The translations under genes and the position numbers were made by a program. 64,000 nt of DNA, from contig NZ_LODW01000048.1 of the NCBI RefSeq assembly GCF_002914525.1, forward strand, positions 248,001-312,000, read 5' to 3'. The notes below the pieces were generated by a model, which did no database searches, was not told where the DNA came from, and saw only the letters and a list, made by a program, of their open reading frames with translations. This DNA comes from Rhizobium hidalgonense. GTDB taxonomy: Bacteria > Pseudomonadota > Alphaproteobacteria > Rhizobiales > Rhizobiaceae. Positions 47,319 to 56,740 of this stretch are shown piece after piece (within the stretch, counting starts at the first letter, position 1; each line of letters starts with the position of its first letter).

Positions 47319-49109
47319 ATGTTTATGAAATTGGATCAGCGCCGCCTGCGCGCGCTGCGTGTTTTCTTTGATCCGGGGCGGTTGCGCGCGCTGACGCGCC
47401 GCAGCGAGGTCGGCCTGTCGCTCGCCGGCGCCGTCGTGGGCATCGCCTCGGGACTTGCCGTCACCGGTATGAGCTTCGTCTCCAATGAATTGCACCAGCT
47501 GGTCTTCGGCATAGCAGACGACGAAAGGCTGAGCTCCTCTTTGATCGAAGACAAGCTGCTGCTGCTCACCGCCCCCGTCGTCGGCGGCGTCGTGCTCGGT
47601 CTGCTGCTTTTCGTGCTGGCGAAACGGCGCAAGAAGCCGATGGTCGATCCGATCGAGGCCAATGCGCTGCATGGCGGCCGCCTGTCCTTGACCGACAGTA
47701 TCATCGTCGCGGTGCAGAACCTGATATCCAACGGTTTCGGCGCCTCGGTCGGCCTGGAGGCCGGCTATACCCAGCTTGCCGCAGGCCTCGCCTCGAAATT
47801 CGGCCTGAAGCTGCAGCTTCGCCGCTCGGATCTGCGCGTGCTCGTCGGCTGCGGTGCGGCCGGCGCCATCGCCGCCGCCTTCAACGCGCCGCTGACCGGC
47901 GCCTTCTATGCCTTCGAGCTGATCATCGGCACCTATACGATCGTGTCGCTGACCCCGGTCGTCGTCTCGGCCCTCGTCTCGACCCTCATCGCGCGATTAC
48001 TCACCGAGGGCGATTTCACCATCGATATCGGCAGCTTCGGCGCGGTCGTGCCGGCCGATTATATCCCAGCTCTACTGCTCGGCGTCTTTTGCGCCGGCGT
48101 CGGCATCCTGCTGATGCAGGGCGTCGCCTTCATCGAAGAACTGGCGCGCAAGAGCGCGATCGCCCCGCCCTTCCGCCCTGCCCTTGGCGGCATCATCGTC
48201 GGGCTCTTGGCGATGATCTCGCCGCAGGTGCTTTCGGCCGGCCACGGGGCGCTACATCTCAACCTTTCCCGCGACGTGGCGATCCCGGCGCTGATCGGTC
48301 TCTTTCTGTTGAAATCGCTGGCATCGGCGATCTCGATCGGCTCCGGCTTCAGAGGCGGCCTGTTCTTCGCCTCGCTGTTCATGGGCGCCCTGCTCGGTAA
48401 GCTTTTTGCCTATTGCGGTCCCTATTTCGCCGATGCGACGCTGACGCCCGTCATCTATGCCGTGGTCGGCATGAGTTCGCTTGCCGTCGCCGTCATCGGC
48501 GGGCCGTTGACGATGACCTTCCTGGCGCTCGAAATCACCGGCGATTTCCCGATCACCGCGCTTGTGCTCGCCGCCGTCATCACCTCCTCGCACGTGGTGC
48601 GCTCGACCTTCGGCTACTCCTTCGCCACATGGCGCTTCCATCTGCGCGGCGAAAGCATCCGCAGCGCCCATGACGTCGGCTGGATCCGTAACCTGACGGT
48701 GGACAAGCTGATGCGCGCCGACGTCAAGAAGGCCAGGGCCGGCATCACGCTGGAAGAGTTCAAGCGGGCCTTTCCGATCGGCTCCACCCAGCGCGTCATC
48801 CTCGTCGAGGAGAGCGACAAATATCTGGGCCTCGTGCTGGTGCCGGAAATCTACGCCAACCCGACCGACGCGCAGGACGAGGGCAAGACGCTCGCCGATT
48901 TCATCCACTACCGCAACGATTTCCTGCAGCCGCAAATGAATGCCAGGCAGGCGGCGGCGATCTTCGACAAGAGCGAAAGCGAAGCCCTCGCCGTCGTCAA
49001 CAACCTGATCGAACGCAAGGTGATCGGCCAGCTCAGCGAAAGCCACACGCTGCGCCGCTACAGCGAAGAACTCGACCGCCGCCGCCGCGAAGTGTCAGGC
49101 GAGATCTGA
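47319..49109 (+). CDS. ClC family chloride channel/antiporter
   Basis: A 596-residue membrane protein. The ClC helices are recognisable by GFGASVGLEAGYTQ near 140 (containing the gating Glu), the GSGFRGGLFFASLFMGA filter loop near 345 and AVIGGPLTMTFLALE near 390. The last 130 residues form a soluble CBS-like region. It should exchange or conduct chloride across the inner membrane. It is divergent from the B12-controlled operon, and its promoter lies in the 258 bp upstream of the start. Confidence 0.92.
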   Translation: MFMKLDQRRLRALRVFFDPGRLRALTRRSEVGLSLAGAVVGIASGLAVTGMSFVSNELHQLVFGIADDERLSSSLIEDKLLLLTAPVVGGVVLGLLLFVLAKRRKKPMVDPIEANALHGGRLSLTDSIIVAVQNLISNGFGASVGLEAGYTQLAAGLASKFGLKLQLRRSDLRVLVGCGAAGAIAAAFNAPLTGAFYAFELIIGTYTIVSLTPVVVSALVSTLIARLLTEGDFTIDIGSFGAVVPADYIPALLLGVFCAGVGILLMQGVAFIEELARKSAIAPPFRPALGGIIVGLLAMISPQVLSAGHGALHLNLSRDVAIPALIGLFLLKSLASAISIGSGFRGGLFFASLFMGALLGKLFAYCGPYFADATLTPVIYAVVGMSSLAVAVIGGPLTMTFLALEITGDFPITALVLAAVITSSHVVRSTFGYSFATWRFHLRGESIRSAHDVGWIRNLTVDKLMRADVKKARAGITLEEFKRAFPIGSTQRVILVEESDKYLGLVLVPEIYANPTDAQDEGKTLADFIHYRNDFLQPQMNARQAAAIFDKSESEALAVVNNLIERKVIGQLSESHTLRRYSEELDRRRREVSGEI

Positions 49110-49163
49110 GCCGTTACGACCTGCAGCGTCGCGCGTCTTTCAGACACACTATGATATTTCGAA

Positions 49164-50222
49164 TCATAGAGTAGCCGCGGCAAGCTTGAACACATCGGCC
49201 CTCTTCGAAACGCCGCGCAATTCGAACGATCCCAGACGTTCGCAGGCAGTCCCGCAGGCGGCGGCGAAGCTTTCCGACATCAGAAGGTGCTGGCCGAGTT
49301 CGCCGCAGAGTTTCTCCAGCCGCGAGGCCTCGTTAACCGCCCTGCCGATCACCGTGAAATCAAGCCGGCCGCGCGCGCCGACATTTCCGTAGAAGACCTC
49401 GCCAAGATGCAGGACGACGTCGACGCCGATGTCGGGACCGCCCTCGCGCTTCCGCCGAAGGTTCAGAGCCTCGTTTGCCTCCAGAAGATTTCGGGCGGAG
49501 GCCAGTGCGGCCGTGCAGGCCTTCCGGGGATCCTCGCCCTCCTCGCTGCCTGTCGGAAAAATCGCCAACACGCTGTCGCCCATAAACTTGAGGATTTCGC
49601 CGGAATTTTCCTCGACATGCCGGCCGATCAGCTCGAAATGTTCATCCAGAAACCTCGCGATCTCGCCCGGCTGATAGACTTCGGTCAATGCCGTGAAGTT
49701 TCTCAGATCCGCAAGCAGGACCGCAGCATTGATGGCAGCGCCCTTTCCTCTCTGGATATCACCTGCGAGGATGCGCGCGCTCGTCTTGGCGCCAGTATAG
49801 ACCGCGAGGAAGTCAGCGGCGGTTTTCGATGCCGCGATGCGGTAGCAAGCCAGCCCAAGCGCCGGAAAAAGCTGTGTGACAACAGCCAGTTGATCGTCGG
49901 AAAATCCGCCCGGCAGGTCGCTGGTCAACGACAGGCTGACGCCGCGCAGCGCAGCCTCCTTCGGGAACTCCAGCAGGTTGACCAGATGATCCGTGCCGCC
50001 GCCAAGCGCGAATTCAGCCAGCTGCGGATAGCTGTCGATCCCCTCTCCGTCGGCAAGAATCCAACGCCCAGACGCTTCGCCACGCCCCAGAAGATAGTAT
50101 ATTGGCGTCTTCTCGAACTTCAGCACTGCTGCTGTGCCATATTCGGCATTCTCGATCGTGGTCGCCCCGCCGCGCAGGAAATTGGCCGAGACGCCGCCAT
50201 ACATGGGATGAATGGACGGCAT
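49164..50222 (-). CDS. Adenylate/guanylate cyclase domain protein (class III), start uncertain
   Basis: A class III nucleotide cyclase of at least 352 residues. The catalytic domain is C-terminal (about 165-345): AVLLADLRNFTALTEVY with the metal Asp, then LKFMGDSVLAIFP. An N-terminal sensory domain precedes it. The first ATG in frame is 50222, but coding-like sequence continues upstream to 50390 (IHWLIEQGITSEHISELI) with no ATG, GTG or TTG. An ATG at 50365 is out of frame by one base. The true start may have been lost by an indel. Confidence 0.8.
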   Translation of the reverse strand: MPSIHPMYGGVSANFLRGGATTIENAEYGTAAVLKFEKTPIYYLLGRGEASGRWILADGEGIDSYPQLAEFALGGGTDHLVNLLEFPKEAALRGVSLSLTSDLPGGFSDDQLAVVTQLFPALGLACYRIAASKTAADFLAVYTGAKTSARILAGDIQRGKGAAINAAVLLADLRNFTALTEVYQPGEIARFLDEHFELIGRHVEENSGEILKFMGDSVLAIFPTGSEEGEDPRKACTAALASARNLLEANEALNLRRKREGGPDIGVDVVLHLGEVFYGNVGARGRLDFTVIGRAVNEASRLEKLCGELGQHLLMSESFAAACGTACERLGSFELRGVSKRADVFKLAAATL

Positions 50223-50640
50223 CGCGATGCTGCCTCGCCAAATGGGAAAACCATCGGCGATCAGCCGATCGCATAATCCGGTAATCAGCTCGCTAATATG
50301 CTCGCTGGTGATTCCCTGCTCTATCAGCCAGTGGATATGATCGCTAATTTTTAAAACCTCCGCATCGGGCCGAGAGCCGGAGAAGCCGTCTTACAATCGA
50401 GGCCAGGCACCGGGAACCGCGGGACAGGTGCTGAAAAAGCCATGTCGCGCATGCCATCCATTAGCCTGCTTCGCGTCGCGATACTACTCCCACGCGAATG
50501 AAGGATGCAGAATTCGAGAGGGGCAAACGCGGGTTACGGATGACAATGCCTCAGTCTCCCAGTGGCTAGCGAAGCTACTCCAGTTTGAGGCTCGCGAGGC
50601 GATAAAAGGCGACCTCGCGTCGCCACACGATCCCAGCCGC
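50223..50640. other. Gap with the orphaned N-terminus of the cyclase; otherwise nothing seen
   Basis: On the minus strand 50223-50390 is open in the cyclase frame and encodes a typical cyclase N-terminal segment (see the cyclase entry). From 50391 to 50640 I see no gene, hairpin or promoter that can be supported. Confidence 0.55.
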
Positions 50641-51420
50641 TCACATCCTGACTGTCATGCCGCCGTCGACCGTCAGCACATGGCCGTTGACGAAAGAGGC
50701 GGCGGCGCTTGCCAGAAACAGCGCCGCGCCGGCGATCTCGTCCGGCCGTCCCCAGCGCTGGACCGGGATGCGCTGGCGCACGAACGGCATCAATTCCTCA
50801 TTCGCGGCCATCGCCGCGTTCGTCTCGGTGGCAAACCAGCCGGGCGCAATCGCGTTGCTGGTGATGCCGTACGGGCCGAACTCGACCGCCATGCCGCGCA
50901 TCAGGCCGGTCAGGCCCTGCTTGGCTGCCGGATAGACGCAGTCGCCGGGCATGACGACATGGCCGCTGATCGACGTCACTGCGATCAGGCGGCCGTAATT
51001 ATGCCGTTTCATCAGCGCGGCCGCATCGCGCGAAAGCGTGATTGCCGCGGCAAGATCGGTGCGCAGCAGCTCGACGATCGCATCATCGTCGAATTCGGCC
51101 AGCGGCCGCCGGTCGCGGGCGCCGACATTGTTGATCAGGATATCGAGACGACCGTGGAGTTTTTCGATATCGGCCATCACTGCACGCTGTGCCTCGCGGT
51201 CGGCGATGTCAAATGCAGCGGCTTCCGCCGTCCTGCCTGCGGCTCGGATGGTCCTGACGGCATCTTCCAGCGTTGCCGCCGTCCGCCCGGTGACGATGAC
51301 ATGCGCGCCAGCCTCGGCAAGGGCGCGGGCCATTTCGAAACCCAGACCACGGCCGCCGCCGGTCACCAGCGCCACCTGATCCGCCAGTGAAAATCTGTCC
51401 AATACGCGCATGGGGTTCAT
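50641..51420 (-). CDS. SDR family oxidoreductase (gluconate 5-dehydrogenase-like)
   Basis: A 259-residue short-chain dehydrogenase. The NAD(P) motif TGGGRGLG is near 20-27, NNVGA near 97, the catalytic Ser near 148 (VTSISG) and the YxxxK motif as YPAAKQG near 162-166. The C-terminal [20 protein letters not shown] is typical of the 3-oxoacyl reductase/gluconate dehydrogenase group. Substrate cannot be told; cobQ lies upstream in the same direction after 72 bp. Confidence 0.88.
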   Translation of the reverse strand: MNPMRVLDRFSLADQVALVTGGGRGLGFEMARALAEAGAHVIVTGRTAATLEDAVRTIRAAGRTAEAAAFDIADREAQRAVMADIEKLHGRLDILINNVGARDRRPLAEFDDDAIVELLRTDLAAAITLSRDAAALMKRHNYGRLIAVTSISGHVVMPGDCVYPAAKQGLTGLMRGMAVEFGPYGITSNAIAPGWFATETNAAMAANEELMPFVRQRIPVQRWGRPDEIAGAALFLASAAASFVNGHVLTVDGGMTVRM

Positions 51421-51492
51421 CGCTCTCCACCGGGTCCACCGCGCCGATTAATGGACTCAGTCAACTAATTTGGCAAGAGGAGAACGGTGGAC

Positions 51493-52947
51493 CTAACCGA
51501 CGAACCCGGCCGACCAGCGCGGATCGAGGTGACGCTCCAGTTCTCTGGCGATCTCGTCGAGGGCCTGATCGACGCTCTCTCGGTAGTTTCTCCGCTCACC
51601 GAAGAGCCCAAAGCTCTGAAGCAGCCGGGCGCGGTAGGCGTCGCTTCCGAACAGCCCGTGCAGATAGGTGCCCATGATCCGGCCGTCGGCCGAAAGCGCT
51701 CCGTCGGACGCGCCGTCGATAATCGCCGATGGCCTGTCGCAATCCGGGCCGCGGGTGATGCCGAGATGGATCTGGTAGCCGGCAAGCGGCGCGTCATATT
51801 CGGTCGAGCGGGCCTGGCTGTTGCGCACGGTTTTCTCAGGCGCCATCTCGGTCTCGATGTCAAGTAGCGCCAGCCCCGGCGTCTCGAGCGCCCCGCCCTC
51901 TATGCCGAGCGGATCATGCACCGTCCGACCAAGCATCTGGTATCCGCCGCAGATGCCAATTACCCGGCCGCCGCGCCTGACATGCGCCTGAAGATCGCGG
52001 TCCCAGCCTTGAGCGCGGAAATCGGCGAGATCCGATATCGTCGATTTCGAGCCGGGAAGGACGACGAGGCCGGCGTCCGCGGGCAGCCGTTCGCCTGATC
52101 GCACGAAGACCAGCTCGACATCCGGCTCGGTCCTCAACGGGTCGAGATCGTCGAAATTGGCGATTCGCGGCAGCACCGGCACGGCAATCTTCAGCGCCCC
52201 CGCTCCGCCCCTCGCCAGACGTTCAAGCACGACCGAATCTTCGGCCGGCAGGCGCGCCGCGGCCTGCAGCCATGGCACGACGCCGAAACACGGCCAGCCG
52301 GTAAAGCCTTCGATGGCGCGGATGCCATCGTCAAACAGCGAGACGTCGCCGCGAAACTTGTTGATGATATAGCCCGCAATCATCGCCCGGTCCTCGTCCG
52401 GCAGGATCGCATGCGTGCCCACCAGCGAGGCGATGACGCCGCCGCGGTCGATATCGCCGACGAGTACGACAGGCACGCCGGCCCGCGTCGCAAAACCCAT
52501 ATTGGCAATATCGCCGGGCCTGAGATTGATCTCGGCCGGCGATCCGGCACCCTCGACGATGACGAGATCGGCACCCGCAGCGACTTTTTCGAAGCTTTCG
52601 AGCACGGCGCCGAGCAGCTGCGGCTTCAGCCGCTGGTAGTCGCGCCCCTTCGCCTGGCCGAACACCCTCCCTTGCACGATGATCTGGCTGCCGTTATCCG
52701 AATGCGGCTTAAGCAGTACAGGGTTCATGTGCACCGAGGACGGCGTGCGTGCAGCCAGCGACTGCAGCCACTGCGCCCGGCCGATTTCGCCGCCGTCATC
52801 GGCAACCGCCGCATTGTTCGACATGTTCTGCGGCTTGAACGGCCGGACGGCGAGCCCGCGATTGGCCGCCAGCCGGCAAAGGCCGGCGACCAGCACCGTC
52901 TTGCCGACATCCGAACCGGTGCCCTGCAGCATGATCGCTCTTGCCAT
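51493..52947 (-). CDS. cobQ: Cobyric acid synthase CobQ
   Basis: A 484-residue amidotransferase that amidates side chains b, d, e and g of adenosylcobyrinic acid diamide. The N-terminal ATP domain starts MARAIMLQGTGSDVGKTVLV. The C-terminal glutaminase domain has its Cys in GICGGYQMLG near 333 and His in YQIHLG near 420. It stands alone, far from the other cob operons in the window, and no B12 box is seen upstream. Confidence 0.95.
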   Translation of the reverse strand: MARAIMLQGTGSDVGKTVLVAGLCRLAANRGLAVRPFKPQNMSNNAAVADDGGEIGRAQWLQSLAARTPSSVHMNPVLLKPHSDNGSQIIVQGRVFGQAKGRDYQRLKPQLLGAVLESFEKVAAGADLVIVEGAGSPAEINLRPGDIANMGFATRAGVPVVLVGDIDRGGVIASLVGTHAILPDEDRAMIAGYIINKFRGDVSLFDDGIRAIEGFTGWPCFGVVPWLQAAARLPAEDSVVLERLARGGAGALKIAVPVLPRIANFDDLDPLRTEPDVELVFVRSGERLPADAGLVVLPGSKSTISDLADFRAQGWDRDLQAHVRRGGRVIGICGGYQMLGRTVHDPLGIEGGALETPGLALLDIETEMAPEKTVRNSQARSTEYDAPLAGYQIHLGITRGPDCDRPSAIIDGASDGALSADGRIMGTYLHGLFGSDAYRARLLQSFGLFGERRNYRESVDQALDEIARELERHLDPRWSAGFVG

Positions 52948-53632
52948 GGTGGCCGCCTTTCGCTGGGGCGAGGCCTACAATGGCCTGTTATACCGGGTCA
53001 AGCTTCTCGCAAAAACGCGAAAACCGCGCATGGCCTTGGCTCTGCGCGGTTTGCCGAAAACTCAGGCGTCTTCGCCCCTACACGGCGAAGCTCGCTTTCT
53101 CCGGTACGCACTACCTGAACCGGAGAAGCGGCGGTCATTCCCGCCACGACCCAACTGATAACGGCACATTCTTACCGGAGAGTTATTGAAGGCTTACGCA
53201 AAAGTTAATTTCGATCTTTTTTGACTTTCGCGCCGAAATTTCTGCCGAAGATCCGCCGGCGATCGCCAAGAGCGTGGAGTTCGCTTGAAGGCGCCATTTT
53301 CGGGATATTGAGATAAATTCTTCGAATTCAATCATTTAGTTCAGCAACCATCAGCAGAAGACGGTTGATTTCTGCGAGCGAACGCGTAGGCTTTCAAAAA
53401 AACGCCATTTTCGAGCCATGACCTGCGACAAGCTGCCGGAGAGCAAGGCGAAGGCGCCGATGAACCGGAAACGTCTGTCTATCGCGGTATCGCCCGCGAG
53501 GCATTTCCTTTCGGGCGCCAGAGAAGCTTGCCGCTGATATCCGATCTCCGGCTGCGCGTCCGTAGATTCAACGTATCACAGCATTCTTAGCGCGCATGAA
53601 AAGACGCGGCGCTGTAAAGAAGAATTCGGGGA
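52948..53632. other. 685-bp intergenic region
   Basis: No convincing gene. It has one 10-bp perfect inverted repeat (AAACCGCGCA at 53021-53030, TGCGCGGTTT at 53042-53051) without a T run, and an AT-richer tract around 53170-53400. A 40-codon frame from 53418 is not supported by a ribosome binding site. Promoters for the divergent cobQ and OpuAC-type genes must lie here. Confidence 0.5.
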
Positions 53633-54634
53633 ATGACGATGAAGACGTTTCTGATTCCGGCCGTCTTTGCCGCGGCTCTTTCTATGGTTGCGCCGGTCGA
53701 AGCCGCAGAGTGCGGCAAGGTTTCGATCGCCGAGATGAAATGGGCCTCGGCCGGTATTGCGGCGAATTTCGACAAGATCATCCTGGAAAAGGGCTACGGC
53801 TGCTCCGTCACCATCGTCGACGGCGACACCCTGCCGACCTTCGCCTCGATGAACGAGAAAGGCACGCCAGACATCGCCTCCGAATACTGGATCAATTCCG
53901 TCAGAGCCTTGCTCGATCAGGCCGTCAGCACCGGCCGGCTGGTGCAGGGAGCCGAGATCCTGGCCGATGGTGCGGTCGAGGGCTGGTGGATCCCGAAATT
54001 CATTGCCGACGCCCACCCTGACATCCGGTCGGTCGAAGATGCGTTGAAACATCCCGAACTCTTCCCCGCCGAGGACGATGCGGCGAAGGGCGCAGTCTAC
54101 AATTGCCCCGCCGACTGGAGCTGCCAGATATCGACCACCAACTTGTTCAAGGCACTTGCCGCGGACAAGAAGGACTTCGAACTCGTCGAAACCGGCAGCC
54201 CCGAACGGCTCGATGCCTCGATTGCCCGCGCCTTCGAAAACAAGGTCGGCTGGCTCGGTTATTATTGGGCGCCGACGGCCGTCCTCGGTAAATACGATAT
54301 GACGCGGCTGAGCTTCGGCGTCGGCCACAACAAGAGCGAGTGGGACCGCTGCACAGCGGTTGCCGGCTGCACCAGGCCGGAACTTAATTCCTACCCGGTC
54401 TCTCGCGCCTTCACCTTGATGACCCGGTCTTTTGCCAGCCGTGCCGGACCTGTCACCGCCTATCTCAAAACCCGCAAATGGGACAATGCGACAATCAACC
54501 AGGTGCTTGCCTGGCAGGACGAAAACCGCGAAAGCAACGAGGATGCCGCGATCCATTTCCTTCGCAATTACGAGGGCCTGTGGATGAAATGGGTTCCAGC
54601 CGATGTAGCCGAAAAGGTCAAGGCGAGCTTATAA
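53633..54634 (+). CDS. Glycine betaine/choline-type ABC transporter substrate-binding protein (OpuAC family)
   Basis: A 333-residue periplasmic protein. The signal peptide MKTFLIPAVFAAALSMVAPV is followed by cleavage near VEAAE. The mature part matches the OpuAC/ProX class (WASAGIAANFDKIILEKGYG, then SEYWINSVRALLDQ and GWLGYYWAPTAVLGKYD). No permease or ATPase gene is adjacent, so it is an orphan. A second ATG at 53639 is possible. The ligand is probably a quaternary amine, inferred from the family. Confidence 0.88.
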   Translation: MTMKTFLIPAVFAAALSMVAPVEAAECGKVSIAEMKWASAGIAANFDKIILEKGYGCSVTIVDGDTLPTFASMNEKGTPDIASEYWINSVRALLDQAVSTGRLVQGAEILADGAVEGWWIPKFIADAHPDIRSVEDALKHPELFPAEDDAAKGAVYNCPADWSCQISTTNLFKALAADKKDFELVETGSPERLDASIARAFENKVGWLGYYWAPTAVLGKYDMTRLSFGVGHNKSEWDRCTAVAGCTRPELNSYPVSRAFTLMTRSFASRAGPVTAYLKTRKWDNATINQVLAWQDENRESNEDAAIHFLRNYEGLWMKWVPADVAEKVKASL

Positions 54635-54652
54635 CGACAAGCAAGATCAAGC

Positions 54653-55012
54653 ATGGACGATTCGATGACCGGCAATGTTCCCTTTCCCGACCGCGATACC
54701 GTCGCGGAAAAGCTCGCCGCGCTGTCAGAGACGGACAAATCATATCTGACGCTGCTCATGGAGAATGTCGCCCAGGACGATAACCTGCTTGACGGCCTGC
54801 GCCGCCATCTCGATCTTGCCGCTGGTTCGCGGTTCCTCAACTCGCTGAAGCTCGAAAATCTCGGCCTATGGCTCGGAGCCCAAGCGCCGGATCGGCTGCA
54901 GATCCGGCTGATGGAAGCCGCCCGCTCCAGCCAGCATCCGGCTTACCAGGCCTTCCGGACCGGTCTTGACCGATCCGGTGGCCTGGAAAAGGCTTATCCC
55001 CCGACCATCTAA
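54653..55012 (+). CDS. Hypothetical protein (119 aa)
   Basis: A helical, acidic protein without signal peptide or membrane segment. Sequence features: EKLAALSETDKSYLTLLMENV and LRRHLDLAAGSRFLNSLKLENL. I do not recognise the family. It starts 18 bp after the OpuAC-type gene and probably shares its transcript. Codon use is like its neighbours, which supports a real gene. Confidence 0.65.
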   Translation: MDDSMTGNVPFPDRDTVAEKLAALSETDKSYLTLLMENVAQDDNLLDGLRRHLDLAAGSRFLNSLKLENLGLWLGAQAPDRLQIRLMEAARSSQHPAYQAFRTGLDRSGGLEKAYPPTI

Positions 55013-55070
55013 TGATGGGCCGGCCGCCTGATTGGATGGTCCGGCCCCGGCCGGCAAACTTCTCAGCCGA

Positions 55071-55226
55071 TTACTTCTTCGCTGCGCGGTCAACCGAGCG
55101 GCCGGCGTCCTGCGTGGCGTTCACAGTGTTTGCGGTATCTTTTCCTATGCCGCGGATCGTGTTGCCGCACGAGGAGAGGGCAAGAAGAACCATAAAGGCT
55201 GCGGCGATTTTGGCCGTTGTCGTCAT
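55071..55226 (-). CDS. Entericidin A/B-like small lipoprotein
   Basis: A 51-residue protein. The signal peptide ends in a lipobox LSSC (Cys20), followed by GNTIRGIGKDTANTVNATQD, the mature entericidin pattern. In other bacteria such peptides are membrane lipoproteins linked to stationary-phase stress. Upstream on the minus strand is a near match to an EcfG promoter (TGAAC-N16-CGTT, 55308-55284; consensus GGAAC), consistent with stress control but with one mismatch. Confidence 0.85.
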   Translation of the reverse strand: MTTTAKIAAAFMVLLALSSCGNTIRGIGKDTANTVNATQDAGRSVDRAAKK

Positions 55227-55325
55227 CTCGAATATCCTTGTTTGAAATCAACCCCGAACGGCACTCATGCCATCCGCGCCGATAACGCACAAGGGAGCAA
55301 AAGGTTCAACGGCCGAACGGCAACC

Positions 55326-56225
55326 TCAGGCAGCGACCGCCTTCGCTCTCTCGGCAAAGGCGCCGCGAATGCTGTCGGCCACCGTCTCGATCGGCCCCGA
55401 CACCTGCGAGGCGGTCAACAGGCGAATATCGAAAGCGCCGAGCTCCGGCAGTCCTTCCTGAGGTCCGAGGATCGCCATGTCCTCGTTGATATAGGATAGC
55501 GGCAGTGGCGCAATGGCGAGATCTGACAGTACGGCGGCGCGTTGCGCCATGGTGTGGCCGCTGAGATAGGCGACGCGATAGGGTCGCTTGTTGCGTTCGA
55601 GCTGGGAGAGCGCCTCTTGGCGCCAGATGCAGCCGTCCTCCCAGATCGAGATTGGCAGCGGATCGCGGCGATGCGCCGAACCGCACCTTGCGCCGGCCCA
55701 GACCAGCCGCTCGCGGAACACCACCTCGCCGCCCGTCGGGAAAGGCCGCGTCGCACAGTTGATCAAGGCCAGGTCGAGCCGCTGTTCCTCCATGCGCTTT
55801 TTCAGCCCGATGCTCATGTCGATCGTCACGTCGACCATGATGCCGGGATAGCTCTCTGCGAAACTCTTCAGGATGCTCGGCAGCAGCCGCTCGCCGATGT
55901 CCTCCGGCGCGCCGAGCCTGACAACGCCGCTGAGCTCCGGCATGATGAAGCGCGACACCGCCTCGTTCGACAGGGCCAGGATATTGCGGGCGTAAGACAG
56001 CAGCATCTCGCCGTGGCGCGTCAGCGATACCGAGCGGGCGTCGCGCAGAAAAAGCGTCGCGCCCAGTTGCTCCTCGAGCTTCTTGATCTGCATCGACACC
56101 GCCGAGGGCGTGCGGAAGACCGCCTCCGCGGCGGTTGAAAAATTGCCTGTCTCGGCGATGGCGACGAAGGTGCGCAGCACATCGTTGTCAAGCAAAGGAA
56201 TGGGACGGCGAAAGGGAAGGCTCAT
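55326..56225 (-). CDS. LysR family transcriptional regulator
   Basis: A 299-residue regulator. The N-terminal winged helix-turn-helix reads LRTFVAIAETGNFSTAAEAVFRTPSAVSMQI-like (given here in part: FSTAAEAVFRTPSAVS). The C-terminal LysR substrate domain follows from about 95. I chose the ATG at 56225 (MSLPFRRPIPLLDND); the frame runs upstream without family similarity. It is divergent from the small 56339 gene. Targets unknown. Confidence 0.9.
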   Translation of the reverse strand: MSLPFRRPIPLLDNDVLRTFVAIAETGNFSTAAEAVFRTPSAVSMQIKKLEEQLGATLFLRDARSVSLTRHGEMLLSYARNILALSNEAVSRFIMPELSGVVRLGAPEDIGERLLPSILKSFAESYPGIMVDVTIDMSIGLKKRMEEQRLDLALINCATRPFPTGGEVVFRERLVWAGARCGSAHRRDPLPISIWEDGCIWRQEALSQLERNKRPYRVAYLSGHTMAQRAAVLSDLAIAPLPLSYINEDMAILGPQEGLPELGAFDIRLLTASQVSGPIETVADSIRGAFAERAKAVAA

Positions 56226-56338
56226 CGTCGCATCTTTCAATTTTTCTGATTTATAACCGCATATCATTTTGTTTGATTGAATGTCAATCGAGCCGCATAT
56301 CTGGACCGTCGGAACGGATGCAGCAAAGGAGGACCGAC

Positions 56339-56740
56339 ATGTCTCAAACAAGCATCTGGAATATCGTACAAGCCCTTTCCGCATTCAAGTCGCAGCGCCG
56401 CAGGCACGCCAATTACGAAGAGGCGATGCGGCAAATAAAATGTTTTCCGCCGCATCTGCTGGCCGATGTCAGCCGACCCGCCGAAGCCGCGCCATCGGGC
56501 GCGGCAGAAGGGATAGCCTCTAGTCACGGCGGGTTCGGTTCCCGGCCTGCCTACGTCGAACCCAGCAGCTTGAAGGCGATGATCCACATGGTGACGGCAA
56601 CGAGCGTTTCCAGCATCCGCCAGGACGACGGCTTCGAAAAGATCGGCCGCAGCCATGCCGCGCCATATCCGAGGGCAAAGAAAAACAGGAAAGAGCCCGT
56701 CACCGCGCCAGCGGCAAACGATGCCTGCTGTCCCGGATAG
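56339..56740 (+). CDS. Small Arg-rich protein, DUF1127-like N-terminus, antisense overlap with argO
   Basis: The ATG at 56339 has a near-perfect ribosome binding site (AAAGGAGG, 6 bases ahead). The first 55 residues (SIWNIVQALSAFKSQRRRHAN, then FPPHLLADVSRP) look like a short rhizobial DUF1127-type protein. The frame does not stop where such proteins end; it runs on to 56740, and the last 63 codons lie antisense to the end of the argO-like gene. Either the C-terminus was extended by loss of a stop, or only the N-terminal part is meaningful. Function unknown. Confidence 0.55.
   Translation: MSQTSIWNIVQALSAFKSQRRRHANYEEAMRQIKCFPPHLLADVSRPAEAAPSGAAEGIASSHGGFGSRPAYVEPSSLKAMIHMVTATSVSSIRQDDGFEKIGRSHAAPYPRAKKNRKEPVTAPAANDACCPG

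Noticed and set aside
53418..53540. 40-codon frame before the OpuAC-type gene
   Set aside because: No ribosome binding site, no recognisable features and no conserved neighbour arrangement.
55284..55308. EcfG promoter for the entericidin-like gene
   Set aside because: The -35 element is TGAAC instead of GGAAC. It is mentioned with the gene but not listed as a separate site.
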